Shown: positions 1 through 8,827, numbered from the stretch's first letter. The stretch: DNA of 64,000 nucleotides from Geomonas sp. RF6 (GCF_021044625.1 NZ_CP087999.1:3555001-3619000), one strand, 5' to 3'. Translations and numbers: made by a program. The notes: generated by a model not told the origin, from the sequence alone.

Positions 1-1
1 C

Positions 2-334
2 GTCGACTACCCGGAGTTTGGGGAGAGGGTCGCCCGCCGCGTCTCCGAGGGGGGCGCGGAAAAAGGGATCCTCGTGTGCGGCACCGGCATCGGCATGTCG
101 ATCGTGGCGAACAAGATCCCGGGTATCCGGGCGGCTCTTGTGACCGACACCTTCATGGCGCGCATGGCGAAGGAGCACAACAACGCCAACATCCTCGTCC
201 TCGGGGGGCGCGTGCTGGAGATCTCCCTGGCAAGGGAGATGGTGCGGACCTGGCTGGAGGCGACCTTCGAGGGTGGCCGCCACCAGGGGCGCCTCGACAA
301 GATCGCGGCTCTCGAAGACGGCTGCTGCAAGTAA
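2..334 (+). CDS. rpiB: Ribose-5-phosphate isomerase B, 3' part
   Basis: Interconverts ribose-5-phosphate and ribulose-5-phosphate in the pentose phosphate pathway (cytosol). Only the C-terminal ~110 residues are present because the gene runs off the left edge; the frame opens at base 2. The segment [14 protein letters not shown] carries the family's catalytic-cysteine loop (compare CGTGIGMS in RpiB/LacAB proteins), followed by the conserved [12 protein letters not shown] stretch. The protein ends ALEDGCCK. It lies 85 bp before glyA in the same direction, with a terminator-like hairpin between. The rpiB-glyA order is common in bacteria. Identification is secure; the N-terminus cannot be described. 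Confidence 0.93.
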   Translation, partial: VDYPEFGERVARRVSEGGAEKGILVCGTGIGMSIVANKIPGIRAALVTDTFMARMAKEHNNANILVLGGRVLEISLAREMVRTWLEATFEGGRHQGRLDKIAALEDGCCK

Positions 335-368
335 CCAGGCTGCCGCAAAGAACGGTAAGGAATCTAAA

Positions 369-394
369 GACGGGACTGTCACGGTCCCGTTTTC
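369..394 (+). terminator. Hairpin between rpiB and glyA
   Basis: ACGGGAC (370-376) pairs with GTCCCGT (384-390), followed by TTTTC. It looks like a weak intrinsic terminator, only 26 bp before the glyA start codon. It may separate or attenuate transcription between the two genes. Confidence 0.55.
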
Positions 395-419
395 ATTTAT
401 CAAGACTAGGAGATTGAGC

Positions 420-1667
420 ATGTCAGTACTGGAAACATTCGATCCCGAGATAGCGAGCGCGATCCGGCACGAAACGGAGCGCCAGGAGTACAACCTCGAG
501 CTGATCGCCTCGGAAAACTTCGTCTCTCCCGCAGTCCTGGAGGCGCAGGGGTCCGTCCTTACCAACAAGTACGCGGAAGGGTACCCCGGGAAGCGCTACT
601 ATGGGGGGTGCCACTGCGTCGATGAGGCGGAGAACCTGGCGATTGCCCGCGCGAAGGAGCTCTTCGGGGCCGACCACGCGAACGTGCAGCCGCACTCCGG
701 CTCCCAGGCGAACATGGCGGTGTACTTCTCCGTGCTGAAGCCGGGGGACACCGTCCTCGGCATGAATCTCGCCCACGGCGGCCACCTTACCCACGGCAGC
801 CCGGTGAACTTCTCCGGCAAGCTCTTCAACATCGTCCCGTACGGCGTGACGAAGGAAGACCAGACGATCGACTACGAAGAGGCGGAGCGTCTCGCGATCG
901 AGCACAAGCCGAAGATGATCGTGGTGGGTGCCAGCGCCTATCCGCGCATCATCGACTTCGAAGCCTTCCGCCGCATCGCCGACAAGGTAGGCGCCGTCGT
1001 CATGGTGGACATGGCCCACATCGCCGGTCTCGTTGCCGCAGGGCTCCACCCGAGCCCGGTGCCGCACGCCGAATTCGTCACCACCACGACCCATAAGACG
1101 CTGCGCGGACCGCGCGGCGGCATGATCCTCTGCCGCGAGGACTACGCGAAGACCCTCAACTCCAACATCTTCCCGGGGATCCAGGGTGGGCCCCTCATGC
1201 ACGTCATCGCCGCAAAGGCCGTCGCCTTCAAGGAGGCGCTCTCCCCCGAGTTCAAGGAGTACCAGACGCAGATCGTGAAGAACGCGAAGACCCTCGCAGC
1301 GGCCCTCATGGCGCGCGGCTTCAAGCTCTGCTCGGGCGGCACCGACAACCACCTCATGCTCGTCGACCTCACCGACACCGGCCTTACCGGGAAGGTTGCG
1401 GAGGAGGCGCTGGACAAGGCGGGGATCACCGTCAACAAGAACGGCATCCCGTACGACACCCGTTCCCCCTTCATCACCTCCGGGATCCGTATCGGCACCC
1501 CTGCCGCCACCACCCACGGGCTGAAGGAAGGGGAGATGGAAGTCGTCGCCGGCTTCATCGCCGACGCCCTTGCCAACGTGGAAGACGAAGCGCGCCTCGC
1601 TGCGGTAAAGCAGCAGGTGAATGACCTCATGAAGCGCTTCCCGCTCTACGCCGGGAAGCTCGCCTAG
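420..1667 (+). CDS. glyA: Serine hydroxymethyltransferase
   Basis: PLP enzyme converting serine plus tetrahydrofolate to glycine plus 5,10-methylene-THF; central to one-carbon metabolism. It has 415 residues, the normal family length. Visible hallmarks are the N-terminal [18 protein letters not shown] block, the [12 protein letters not shown] substrate region, and [14 protein letters not shown] with the PLP-binding lysine at about residue 226. The ATG at 420 is preceded by an AGGAG motif at 409-413. An in-frame upstream extension to 273 exists, but it has no family similarity and overlaps rpiB. A strong terminator follows. Confidence 0.98.
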   Translation: MSVLETFDPEIASAIRHETERQEYNLELIASENFVSPAVLEAQGSVLTNKYAEGYPGKRYYGGCHCVDEAENLAIARAKELFGADHANVQPHSGSQANMAVYFSVLKPGDTVLGMNLAHGGHLTHGSPVNFSGKLFNIVPYGVTKEDQTIDYEEAERLAIEHKPKMIVVGASAYPRIIDFEAFRRIADKVGAVVMVDMAHIAGLVAAGLHPSPVPHAEFVTTTTHKTLRGPRGGMILCREDYAKTLNSNIFPGIQGGPLMHVIAAKAVAFKEALSPEFKEYQTQIVKNAKTLAAALMARGFKLCSGGTDNHLMLVDLTDTGLTGKVAEEALDKAGITVNKNGIPYDTRSPFITSGIRIGTPAATTHGLKEGEMEVVAGFIADALANVEDEARLAAVKQQVNDLMKRFPLYAGKLA

Positions 1668-1699
1668 CGGCTTCGCTGAAGAATGAAGAGAAAGAAAAA

Positions 1700-1737
1700 G
1701 GGAGGGTGCCTGGAAAGGCACCCTCCCTTTTTTCTGT
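1700..1737 (+). terminator. Intrinsic terminator after glyA
   Basis: An 11-bp perfect stem, GGGAGGGTGCC (1700-1710) with GGCACCCTCCC (1717-1727), with a 6-nt loop and a following T run. Confidence 0.9.
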
Positions 1738-1819
1738 TTTTAGGGTGATATTTTTTTCCGGTTGAAAAGAGGATTAGCGGGTGGTAATCTTCGCTGGAAT
1801 CAACTCCGGGGGTGCTGCT

Positions 1820-2095
1820 ATGCGTACTGCTTTTATGATCTCCATTCTCCTTTTTGCCGCTGCCGGACCCTCTCATGCCGAGGACCCGCTGGAGTCACTA
1901 AACACCGTTCAGGAAACGCTGAGCCAACTTGCCCAGTACCGCGCGACTCATAGCTCGTCCCACGCGGCAGCCCTCAACCAGTCCCAATCTCCTCCCTCCG
2001 TCTCCGCCGTCCCCACCCAGTCTCCTGTTCCGGAGCCTGGGCAGCAGTCCCAGGAAGAGAAGGGTGCCTCCTGCTGTGAGGAGCCGGCCCGGTAG
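1820..2095 (+). CDS. Small exported protein of unknown function
   Basis: 91 residues beginning MRTAFMISILLFAAAGPSHAED. This is a short basic n-region, a hydrophobic core and a likely signal-peptidase I site after SHA. The mature part is about 70 residues, rich in Ser, Gln and Pro (PSVSAVPTQSPVPEPG), and ends with a Cys-Cys pair (ASCCEEPAR). I recognise no domain. The start at 1820 is chosen because it gives a proper signal peptide behind a G-rich ribosome-binding site; an earlier in-frame GTG would bury it. It converges on the minus-strand gene ending at 2105. It is probably a secreted or periplasmic low-complexity protein; the function is unknown. Confidence 0.5.
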   Translation: MRTAFMISILLFAAAGPSHAEDPLESLNTVQETLSQLAQYRATHSSSHAAALNQSQSPPSVSAVPTQSPVPEPGQQSQEEKGASCCEEPAR

Positions 2096-2104
2096 CCCCC
2101 TCCG

Positions 2105-2566
2105 TCAGGGGGAGAGGGATACCCCGCACAGCTTCAGCTCGCTCTCCAGCTTCTCGCGGCTGATGCCGAGGACGCGGCAGGCCTGGTTCCAGTCGCTCTG
2201 GTAGCGCGTCATCACCATGAGGAGGAGCGCTTTCTTCAGCGAGGCCGAAAGCTTCTCCATCACCCCTTCACCCTGCGCCTCCAGTGATGAGACAAGGGGC
2301 GCCAGCGACTTCTGGAAAAGGGCGGCACTCTCCTCCATCCCCTTTCCCTGGTGCTCCTCGAGGCGCTTCAGCTTCACGATATTCCCCACGCAACGCTCCA
2401 TGTTGTCCTGGACGAAGGTGAGGGTGTCCCAATGGCTGTCGACTATCATGACGCGGCAGGCATCATCAACGTTTGCCGGTGCCCCTTTCTTGCGGAGGCG
2501 AACCTCCATCACGCAATAGTCGAACTCCCCCGATTTGTTTTTGGTGTCGCGGACGCGGTATGCCAT
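2105..2566 (-). CDS. Small protein with C-terminal Fis-type helix-turn-helix
   Basis: 153 residues. The C-terminal ~40 residues (TRYQSDWNQACRVLGISREKLESELKLCGVSL) have the spacing of the Fis/NtrC-type HTH, with an A..LGISR..L...L pattern. The N-terminal half starts MAYRVRDTKNKSGEFDYCVMEVRLRKKG and includes a WDTLTFVQDNMERC segment; I do not recognise it. The start has a good ribosome-binding site (AGGGGGGAAG). The upstream ORF ends 2 bp before it, so the two are probably co-transcribed. It could be a small DNA-binding regulator or nucleoid-type protein. No AAA+ domain is present, so it is not a sigma-54 activator itself. Confidence 0.7.
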   Translation of the reverse strand: MAYRVRDTKNKSGEFDYCVMEVRLRKKGAPANVDDACRVMIVDSHWDTLTFVQDNMERCVGNIVKLKRLEEHQGKGMEESAALFQKSLAPLVSSLEAQGEGVMEKLSASLKKALLLMVMTRYQSDWNQACRVLGISREKLESELKLCGVSLSP

Positions 2567-2567
2567 C

Positions 2568-2846
2568 TTACTTCCCCCCTCTGTATGCTCGATGCTCCCT
2601 TTCTTTACAATGCTCGTACCAAGGGGGAGGCAGGTTCGCCTTCATTCTGAATACTGCTGAAATAACAAGATCTTGCACCACCTTGCGCGGCACCCCTCCC
2701 GCTGCAATACGGAGGGTGCGACTGTACACAAGATGCACACGCTGAAGGAGCTTCTCTTGCTCGATCCGCCTGTCGCGCGGCTTTGCGCGGATTGAACGCA
2801 GGTTGAACAGGAAAACATCAGCGGCAGGAGGATTTTGCACACTCAT
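2568..2846 (-). CDS. Hypothetical 92-residue basic protein
   Basis: The ORF lies directly upstream of the Fis-like gene, with 1 bp between its stop and the next start. The product is basic, with a central predicted helix (RIEQEKLLQRVHLVYSRTLRIAAGG) and a C-terminal PPPWYEHCKEREHR stretch. I recognise no family. There is no convincing ribosome-binding site before the ATG; the 5' flank carries a palindromic GGTTAACC at 2861-2868, between this ORF and the divergent comEC. The tight spacing to the next gene is the main support that it is real. Confidence 0.45.
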   Translation of the reverse strand: MSVQNPPAADVFLFNLRSIRAKPRDRRIEQEKLLQRVHLVYSRTLRIAAGGVPRKVVQDLVISAVFRMKANLPPPWYEHCKEREHRAYRGGK

Positions 2847-2910
2847 CGCAGCGTGCTATAGGTTAACCTGATCACACCGTGGCGGCTTTCTCGCCGAAGG
2901 GGGCATCCCC

Positions 2911-5286
2911 TTGCGCGCTCCTCTCTTTCTCCCCCTTCTCTGTGCAATCGCCGGAATCTGCTGCGCCGGGCTCTTCGGCATCTCTGCGCCTCTCTGGGCC
3001 CTGTGCGCGTTTCTTTCCTGCCTTCTGTGCGCATCCTGGTGTCCTCACCGCTTACCGTTCCTGGTCGGAATTGCGGCCGTTTCCTTCGTGTGGGGGTCGC
3101 TGTCGGTGGAGGAGTTTCTGCACCGCGACCCGGAGTGGCAGCGGCACGCATCGGAAAAGCCGCATCTTGTCGAGGGGGTGCTGGCGTCGCGCCCGGAGGA
3201 GAGCGGGGGCGCGACGCGTCTCTATCTCAGGGACCCCGTTCTCTGGAGTGACGAGGAGGGATCTGTCGCCATGCAGGGACGGCTCCTGCTGTACGTGAGG
3301 GAAGGGCGGGTGCGGTTTCGCAGCGGCGACCGGGTGCGCTTCTCCTCCCGGGTATCGGTGCCGCGCTCCTACGGTCTCCCCGGCGAGTCCGACTATCCCG
3401 GCTACCTCGCGCTGAAAGGGGTGCAGGGGGTCTGCTTTGTGCGGAGGGGAGAGGAGGTGCTCCTGGTATCGCGGGAAGGGGGGTGGCGTGCGAACCTCGA
3501 CGCCCTCGCAGCCCGGCTCGGAGCCTTCATCGAGGAGACGGTGCCGGGAGTGGAGGGGGGGATACTGAAGGCGCTCCTTATCGGTGACTGCAGCGGCGTG
3601 TCGCCGGAGATCCAGGACGCCTATGCCAGAAGCGGCGTCAATCACATCCTCTCCATCTCCGGATTCCATGTGGGGATCCTATGCCTTTGCCTTTTTCACG
3701 TCCTCTTCCGGGTGGCGCGCCTGAGCGAGACGGTGACCCTGCGCTTGAACCTCAGGAGGGCGCTCCTCCTGGCGGCGCTCCCCGTGACCGTCCTTTACCT
3801 CTTTCTCTCCGGATGCGCAGCCGCCACGGTGCGCTCGCTATTGATGATCGCCTCCCTGACGGTCGCACTCTACCTGAAGCGTGAGACGGACCCGGTCAAT
3901 GTGGTCACGCTCGCCGCCTGCGCCATTATCGCCGTTGCGCCCGCCACCCTTTTCGACGTCTCGTTTCAGCTATCGTTTCTCGCGGTGTGGGGGCTCGCTG
4001 TTCTCACACCCTTCTTCCTGCCGCGCGGTGAGGGGATCAAGGGGTGGCGCCCCCTCTTTCTCTCCGTCGGCGCGAGCCTCGCCGCCATTCTCTCCACCGC
4101 TGTCCCCGCCGCCTACCACTTTCACCGCATCTCTCTGGCCGGGCTCATCTGCAATCTTGTGGTGGTGCCGCTTGTTGGCTACGGCTCGGTGGTGCTTGGC
4201 TTCGCCTCCCTTGTCTCATTTTTCCTCTTCCTGCCGCTCGCCCGGCTCCTGATGGTAGTTGCGGGACATCTGGTAGGCTTCGCGGATAGGGCCGTTCTCT
4301 ACTTTGCCACCTTCCCGGTCCTGGAATACCAGCCCGATCGTCTCGATTTCGCCCTCTCCCTCCTTGCCATGTGCGCTCTCACCTTCATCGCTCCCCGCCG
4401 AATAGCTCTCGCCTGCACCGTCACCCTCTGCATTGTCCTTCTCTGGCGCGGCGCCCCGCATGCCGTGCAGGGGGACGGAAGGGTGCACGCTCTTTTTCTC
4501 AGCGTGGGGCAGGGGGACGCGGCACTCCTGCGGCTGCCGGACGGAAAGACGATGCTGGTCGACGGGGGCGGGAGCTTCGGGGAAGGGGACACGCGGGTCG
4601 GGGAGCGGCTCCTGGTGCCGGCTCTCCTCGCCCTAAAGGTGCGGCGCATCGACTACCTCGTCCTGTCGCACCCGCACCCCGACCACCAGCAGGGACTCCT
4701 TCCGGTGGCGGCGCGCTGGGAGGTGGGGGAGTTTTGGGAGAGCGGGGTGCCGTGCGGCGGCCGCGAATACCAGCAACTCCGGTGGGTCCTCGCCTCCAGG
4801 GAGGTGCCCCGACGCGTGCTGCGAGGGGGGATGGCGCCCCTCCTCGCGGGGGGCGCGACGGTGGAGCCGCTCTGGCCCCCCCCGGACCCCGAGGCGGAGG
4901 GGTGGGACGAGAATGACACCTCGCTGGTCCTGCGGGTGCGCTGCGGCAAGAGCGCGCTTCTTCTCACGGGGGACGTGGGGGGGAAGGCGGAAGAGGAACT
5001 GGTGGCGAGGGGGGCGCCCCTTTGCTGTACACTTTTAAAAGTCCCCCACCACGGGAGCAGTCACTCCGCGGGGGACGGGTTCCTCGCCGCGTGCGCCCCG
5101 AGGGTTGCTGTCGTCAGCGCAGGGTTCGGAAACGCTTTTCACCTCCCCGCGCCGTCGACCCTTGGAAGGCTCGCGAGGCACGGCATCGACGTACGCCGAA
5201 CCGACCTGCAAGGAAGCGTAGAAGCTGTTCTGGCGCCGGATGGGAGCTGGGCGGCAGGTACTCCGTGGGAAGGGCATTTTAATTGA
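2911..5286 (+). CDS. comEC: ComEC/Rec2 DNA-uptake channel
   Basis: Inner-membrane channel that carries single-stranded DNA into the cytosol during natural transformation. It has 791 residues, typical for the family. An N-terminal membrane and OB-like part (about 1-200) is followed by the competence core, with the signature SGVNHILSISGFHVGIL near residues 240-260 and many hydrophobic segments to about 500. The C-terminal metallo-beta-lactamase-like domain begins near 520 (FLSVGQGDAALLRLPDGKTMLVDGGG), has the metal motif SHPHPDH near 585 and ends with a VPHHGS motif. The start codon is TTG. It is a single gene; the downstream neighbour is a response regulator. Whether the organism is competent cannot be told here. 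Confidence 0.93.
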   Translation: MRAPLFLPLLCAIAGICCAGLFGISAPLWALCAFLSCLLCASWCPHRLPFLVGIAAVSFVWGSLSVEEFLHRDPEWQRHASEKPHLVEGVLASRPEESGGATRLYLRDPVLWSDEEGSVAMQGRLLLYVREGRVRFRSGDRVRFSSRVSVPRSYGLPGESDYPGYLALKGVQGVCFVRRGEEVLLVSREGGWRANLDALAARLGAFIEETVPGVEGGILKALLIGDCSGVSPEIQDAYARSGVNHILSISGFHVGILCLCLFHVLFRVARLSETVTLRLNLRRALLLAALPVTVLYLFLSGCAAATVRSLLMIASLTVALYLKRETDPVNVVTLAACAIIAVAPATLFDVSFQLSFLAVWGLAVLTPFFLPRGEGIKGWRPLFLSVGASLAAILSTAVPAAYHFHRISLAGLICNLVVVPLVGYGSVVLGFASLVSFFLFLPLARLLMVVAGHLVGFADRAVLYFATFPVLEYQPDRLDFALSLLAMCALTFIAPRRIALACTVTLCIVLLWRGAPHAVQGDGRVHALFLSVGQGDAALLRLPDGKTMLVDGGGSFGEGDTRVGERLLVPALLALKVRRIDYLVLSHPHPDHQQGLLPVAARWEVGEFWESGVPCGGREYQQLRWVLASREVPRRVLRGGMAPLLAGGATVEPLWPPPDPEAEGWDENDTSLVLRVRCGKSALLLTGDVGGKAEEELVARGAPLCCTLLKVPHHGSSHSAGDGFLAACAPRVAVVSAGFGNAFHLPAPSTLGRLARHGIDVRRTDLQGSVEAVLAPDGSWAAGTPWEGHFN

Positions 5287-5367
5287 CACTTTAAAGAGCT
5301 TTCTGCTAGTTTAACGGCAAATCCGGGGGAGTAACCGCCGGCGCCCGGGACGACGGAGAAACGGTTG

Positions 5368-6738
5368 ATGGAGAGGATTCTTGTAGTCGAAGACGATAGC
5401 TTCTTCAGAAAGGTCTTCACCGACCTGCTGGAAGGGGAGGGGTACGCCGTCGAGACCGCTTCTTCCGGCGAAGAGGCGTTGGAGATGATCGAGAACGGGG
5501 ACTACCAGCTGGTAGTGACGGACATGGTGATGCAGGACGTGAACGGCCTCGACATCCTCTCCCACGTGAAGCGCCATGACCCGAACGTCGACGTCATAAT
5601 GGTCACCGGTCACGCCAATGTGGAGACCGCCATTGTCGCCCTCAAAAACGGGGCGCGCGACTATCTGGTAAAGCCGATCAATCACGACGAGTTCAGCCAC
5701 ATCGTCGCGCAGTGCATGGAACAGCGCCGGCTCCTGGACGAAAACCTCGAGCTGAAGGCGCTTTTGAATCTCTTCCAGGTCAGCCAGACCATCGCCAACT
5801 GTCTCGAGCTGGAACGGATCTACCCCCTCCTGATCGACGCCCTGTCGAAGGCGGTGGGGGTGTCCAGAGGGCTCGGGTACTTCTGCGGTGTCGGTCCTCT
5901 TACACTGCGGGAGGTGAAAGGGGTGGACGAGGAGGTGGCGCACCTTGTCGGCGAGGAGATCCTCGCCTGTTGCGACATCTCGGAGAGCGCCGGCCCCCTC
6001 CTTCGGCTGAAGGCACTCCCGGCCAGAGTCCAGGAGTTGGCGCCCGGGGTTAAGGAGGGGGTATGCCTCTGCCTTCGGCACAAGGCGGTCCTCCAGGGTG
6101 TGGTAGTCCTTCTGAACGACCCCGGCGTGCCGATTCCTCGGGACAACAACAGCGCCCATCTGCACTTTTTGCTCGACCAGTGCTCCCTCGCCCTGGAGAA
6201 CGCCGCCCGCTACAGCGTCGCCAAAGATCTCCTCTACGTAGACGAACTCACCGGCCTCTATAACTACCGCTACCTCGACGTCGTTCTCGAGCGCGAGATG
6301 AGGCGCTCGGAGCGCTACGGCTCCCACCTTTCCGTTCTCTTCCTGGACATCGACCGCTTCAAGGAGGTGAACGACCAGTACGGCCACCTCGTCGGGAGTC
6401 TCGTCCTGAAGGAGGTCGGCGACCTGGTGAGAAAGGGTGTGCGCGATGTGGATGCGGTGATCCGTTACGGCGGAGACGAGTACACCATCATCCTCGTGGA
6501 AACCGGGATCGAAGGTGCCGCGATCGTCGCGGAACGTATCAGGGGGATGGTGGAGAAAAACGTTTTTGCCGAGTGCGAGGGGCTCGCTCTGAAACTCACC
6601 GTCAGCCTCGGCTACGCCTGCTCCCCGGAGGACGCGAGGACGAAGTCGCAGCTCATCGATCTCGCCGACCAGGCGATGTACTGCGGGAAGGCGAGCGGCA
6701 GGAATAAGGCGTTCCACATCTCTGCAAAGGGCGAATAA
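5368..6738 (+). CDS. Response regulator diguanylate cyclase (REC-GAF-like-GGDEF)
   Basis: 456 residues. The N-terminal receiver domain has acidic residues at VVEDD and the phosphoacceptor Asp at about residue 52 (VVTDMVMQD). A middle region (about 130-290) resembles a degenerate GAF sensor. The C-terminal diguanylate cyclase domain has the active-site variant GGDEY at about 368-372, where the Phe is replaced by Tyr, usually tolerated. The inhibitory RxxD site is intact (RDVD, five residues before GGDEY). It therefore probably makes c-di-GMP under phosphorelay control and with product feedback. TTG (5365) and ATG (5368) starts are both possible; the GGAGAA at 5355-5360 favours ATG. No partner kinase is adjacent. 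Confidence 0.92.
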   Translation: MERILVVEDDSFFRKVFTDLLEGEGYAVETASSGEEALEMIENGDYQLVVTDMVMQDVNGLDILSHVKRHDPNVDVIMVTGHANVETAIVALKNGARDYLVKPINHDEFSHIVAQCMEQRRLLDENLELKALLNLFQVSQTIANCLELERIYPLLIDALSKAVGVSRGLGYFCGVGPLTLREVKGVDEEVAHLVGEEILACCDISESAGPLLRLKALPARVQELAPGVKEGVCLCLRHKAVLQGVVVLLNDPGVPIPRDNNSAHLHFLLDQCSLALENAARYSVAKDLLYVDELTGLYNYRYLDVVLEREMRRSERYGSHLSVLFLDIDRFKEVNDQYGHLVGSLVLKEVGDLVRKGVRDVDAVIRYGGDEYTIILVETGIEGAAIVAERIRGMVEKNVFAECEGLALKLTVSLGYACSPEDARTKSQLIDLADQAMYCGKASGRNKAFHISAKGE

Positions 6739-6819
6739 AAGGCTCGGCTCGTACGGGAATATGGTGGAGTAAGCCTGTGGAAAAGCTGCCACCAACTGTA
6801 AAGGTGGCACCTTCCCCCC

Positions 6820-7206
6820 CCCACCCTGGCCCTCCCCCGCAAGGGGGGAGGGTGGGAAGGTAACGAGCCCGCGTCCCGCGGGTTCGCGATGGACCCAGAA
6901 GGCCCAGACGGATCGCAAAAAAGAGGAAGTCGAGGCCACGCGTCCCCCCCCCTTTGCGAAGGGTCTTCCGGGAATTCTGGGGAACGCGCTACAAAGAATC
7001 CGGGTGCCCCCACGCTGGAGCGTAGGCATCTTGCCTGCGATGGCGGCGCAGCCGCCACAGACCGCGCGGCTGGCGCCGCGGTACAGGCTGGGAAGCCTGT
7101 GCTCCAGCGCGGCGCCACTAGGGTCCCCTCACGTCAACGGAAGCGACCGGGCTGAATTCCCGGAATTCCCGGATGAACCTTTGCGAAGGGGGGACAGGGG
7201 GGATTT
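6820..7206. repeat. Composite intergenic repeat cluster 1 (families A, B and C)
   Basis: The 570 bp between the GGDEF gene and hisS hold no credible gene. They contain a GC hairpin (CCCTCCCCC/GGGGGGAGGG, about 6829-6853, family B) and a family A copy at 6941-6985 (TTTGCGAAGGGTCTTCC, GGGAATTC core). They also hold the element C copy listed separately and a second A copy at 7154-7206 (GGATGAACCTTTGCGAAGG). The same modules recur near 13.5-14.1, 34.5 and 52.0-52.6 kb. Confidence 0.8.
7014..7108 (+). repeat. Element C, copy 1 (95-nt foldback repeat)
   Basis: Bounded by GCTGGAGC and GCTCCAGC, with internal GCGGCGCAGCCGCC and CCGCGCGGCTGGCGCCGCGG blocks able to fold into a long branched hairpin. 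The 13846-13941 segment is its near-complete reverse complement. Confidence 0.8.
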
Positions 7207-7237
7207 GCTCTTTGTCGAAACACGATTGAAGGAATCG

Positions 7238-7275
7238 AGCGGCTCGCGCCGAGGCGAAACGGCGACCGAGCCGCT
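7238..7275 (+). other. Long hairpin just upstream of hisS
   Basis: AGCGGCTCG (7238-7246) pairs with CGAGCCGCT (7267-7275), and the inner CGCCG/CGGCG extends the stem. TTTACATTTAAG follows. It ends 34 bp before the hisS start. It could be a terminator for the preceding unit or a leader structure of hisS; no T-box sequence is visible. Confidence 0.5.
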
Positions 7276-7308
7276 TTACATTTAAGACTGGAATGGAAGG
7301 AGAAAAAA

Positions 7309-8556
7309 GTGGCGATAACCGGTATCAAGGGATTCAACGACATACTTCCGGGTGAGGTGGAGAAGTGGCAGTACATCGAGGCGACGGCGCGCCGCGTATT
7401 CGAGCTGTATGGCCTTTCGGAGATACGGATACCGATCCTTGAGAAGACGGAGCTTTTCAGCCGCTCCATCGGTGACGCCACCGACATCGTGGAAAAGGAG
7501 ATGTACTCCTTCGTGGACAAGGGGGAAAACCGCGTCACCATGCGCCCTGAAGGGACCGCCTCGGTAATGCGCTCCTACATCGAGCACAAGCTCTATGCGC
7601 AGGATCCGGTGGCGCGCCTGTACTACATGGGGCCGATGTTCCGCTACGAGCGTCCGCAGAAGGGGCGCTACCGCCAGTTCCACCAGATAGGTGCGGAACT
7701 CACCGGTGTCACCGACCCGACCGTCGATGCCCAGGTCCTCACCATGTTGAGCCACTTCTTCGCCGAGCTCGGGCTGGACGAGCCTTCTCTGGAGATAAAT
7801 TCCCTCGGCTGCCCCGAGTGCCGCCCCGTCTACCGGGAGTCGCTGAAGAACTTCCTCCTCACCCGCATGGAGCTCCTGTGCGAGGACTGCGTGAGGCGCT
7901 ACGAGACGAACCCGCTGCGCGCCCTCGATTGCAAGGCCGCAGGGTGCAAGGAGGCGACCAAGGGCGCTCCCGCGATGCTCGACAATCTCTGCCAGGGGTG
8001 CAGCGACCACTTCGAGAAGACGAAGAGCTACCTCGACGCGGTGGGGACGAAGTACCGCATCAACGAGAGGATGGTGCGCGGCCTCGACTACTACACCCGC
8101 ACGACCTTCGAGATGGTGACCTCCCTGCTCGGCGCCCAGAGCGCGGTTGCGGCGGGGGGGCGCTACGACGGCCTGATCAGCGAGCTCGGCGGCCCGCAGA
8201 TCCCCGGCATCGGCTTCGCCATCGGGGTGGAGCGGGTTGCGCTGCTCCTCGCGGAGAAGGACTTCGCCCGCAGGCCCGATCTCTTCATCGCCGCCATGGG
8301 GGAGGTGGCGCACGGCCGCGCTTTCCAGCTCATGACCGCGTTGCAGCGACTCGGAAGCTCCGTGGAGATCGACTACGAAGGGAAAAGCCTGAAGAGCCAG
8401 TTGCGCCGCGCCGACAAGTTCAAGGCGCGCTACACCCTCATCATCGGGGAGGACGAGCTCTCCAAGGGGACGGCGCCGCTGAAGAACATGGACGGTGGCA
8501 CGCAGGAGGAAGTGGCGCTGGAGGCCGAGGCGATCCTGAAGGCGGTAAAAGGGTAG
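7309..8556 (+). CDS. hisS: Histidyl-tRNA synthetase
   Basis: Charges tRNA-His with histidine (cytosol, class II synthetase). It has 415 residues, the normal length. Motif 2 is seen in MFRYERPQKGRYRQFHQIG, and the histidine-specific motif in RMVRGLDYYTRTTFE. The C-terminal GIGFAIGVERVALLL block is motif 3, followed by an anticodon-binding domain. A Cys-rich insertion between the motifs (CPECRP, CEDC, CQGC) has the look of a structural metal site, common in this subgroup. GTG start at 7309 behind AAGGAGA. Confidence 0.98.
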   Translation: MAITGIKGFNDILPGEVEKWQYIEATARRVFELYGLSEIRIPILEKTELFSRSIGDATDIVEKEMYSFVDKGENRVTMRPEGTASVMRSYIEHKLYAQDPVARLYYMGPMFRYERPQKGRYRQFHQIGAELTGVTDPTVDAQVLTMLSHFFAELGLDEPSLEINSLGCPECRPVYRESLKNFLLTRMELLCEDCVRRYETNPLRALDCKAAGCKEATKGAPAMLDNLCQGCSDHFEKTKSYLDAVGTKYRINERMVRGLDYYTRTTFEMVTSLLGAQSAVAAGGRYDGLISELGGPQIPGIGFAIGVERVALLLAEKDFARRPDLFIAAMGEVAHGRAFQLMTALQRLGSSVEIDYEGKSLKSQLRRADKFKARYTLIIGEDELSKGTAPLKNMDGGTQEEVALEAEAILKAVKG

Positions 8557-8700
8557 GGGACGCTCTGCAGGTAATGTAGCAATATAGGCCGGGATAAGCC
8601 GCAGGCGTTCCCGGCGCTCCCTCTCCTCACCACACGGTGCCCAGGAGGCAGCGCCGCCCATTTCGCCGCTTGCTCTTGCAGTTAGACGCGTTCGTCATGC

Positions 8701-8729
8701 TTGACACTGCTTCCTAACCCGTGCATAAT
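8701..8729 (+). promoter_or_regulatory. Sigma-70-type promoter for dnaE
   Basis: TTGACA (8701-8706), a 17-bp spacer, CATAAT (8724-8729). Near-consensus, 99 bp upstream of the dnaE start codon. Confidence 0.75.
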
Positions 8730-8759
8730 CCCCCCGCTTTTTACTCCGCCAGGAATGAA

Positions 8760-8787
8760 TGGGAGCCCCACCAGAGGCTCCCATTTT
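8760..8787 (+). terminator. Terminator-like hairpin in the dnaE leader
   Basis: TGGGAGCC (8760-8767) pairs with GGCTCCCA (8776-8783), followed by TTTT. It lies downstream of the predicted dnaE promoter, so it would sit in the 5' leader of dnaE as well as terminate read-through from hisS. Confidence 0.65.
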
Positions 8788-8827
8788 CCGTGTCGGAGCC
8801 CCCGCAGCTCCCCTAGGATGAAATGAT

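Noticed and set aside
7210-7308. T-box or other riboswitch in the hisS leader
   Set aside because: A stable hairpin is present, but no T-box consensus or specifier loop is visible. I also saw no GEMM c-di-GMP, SAM or cobalamin riboswitch core anywhere in the window.
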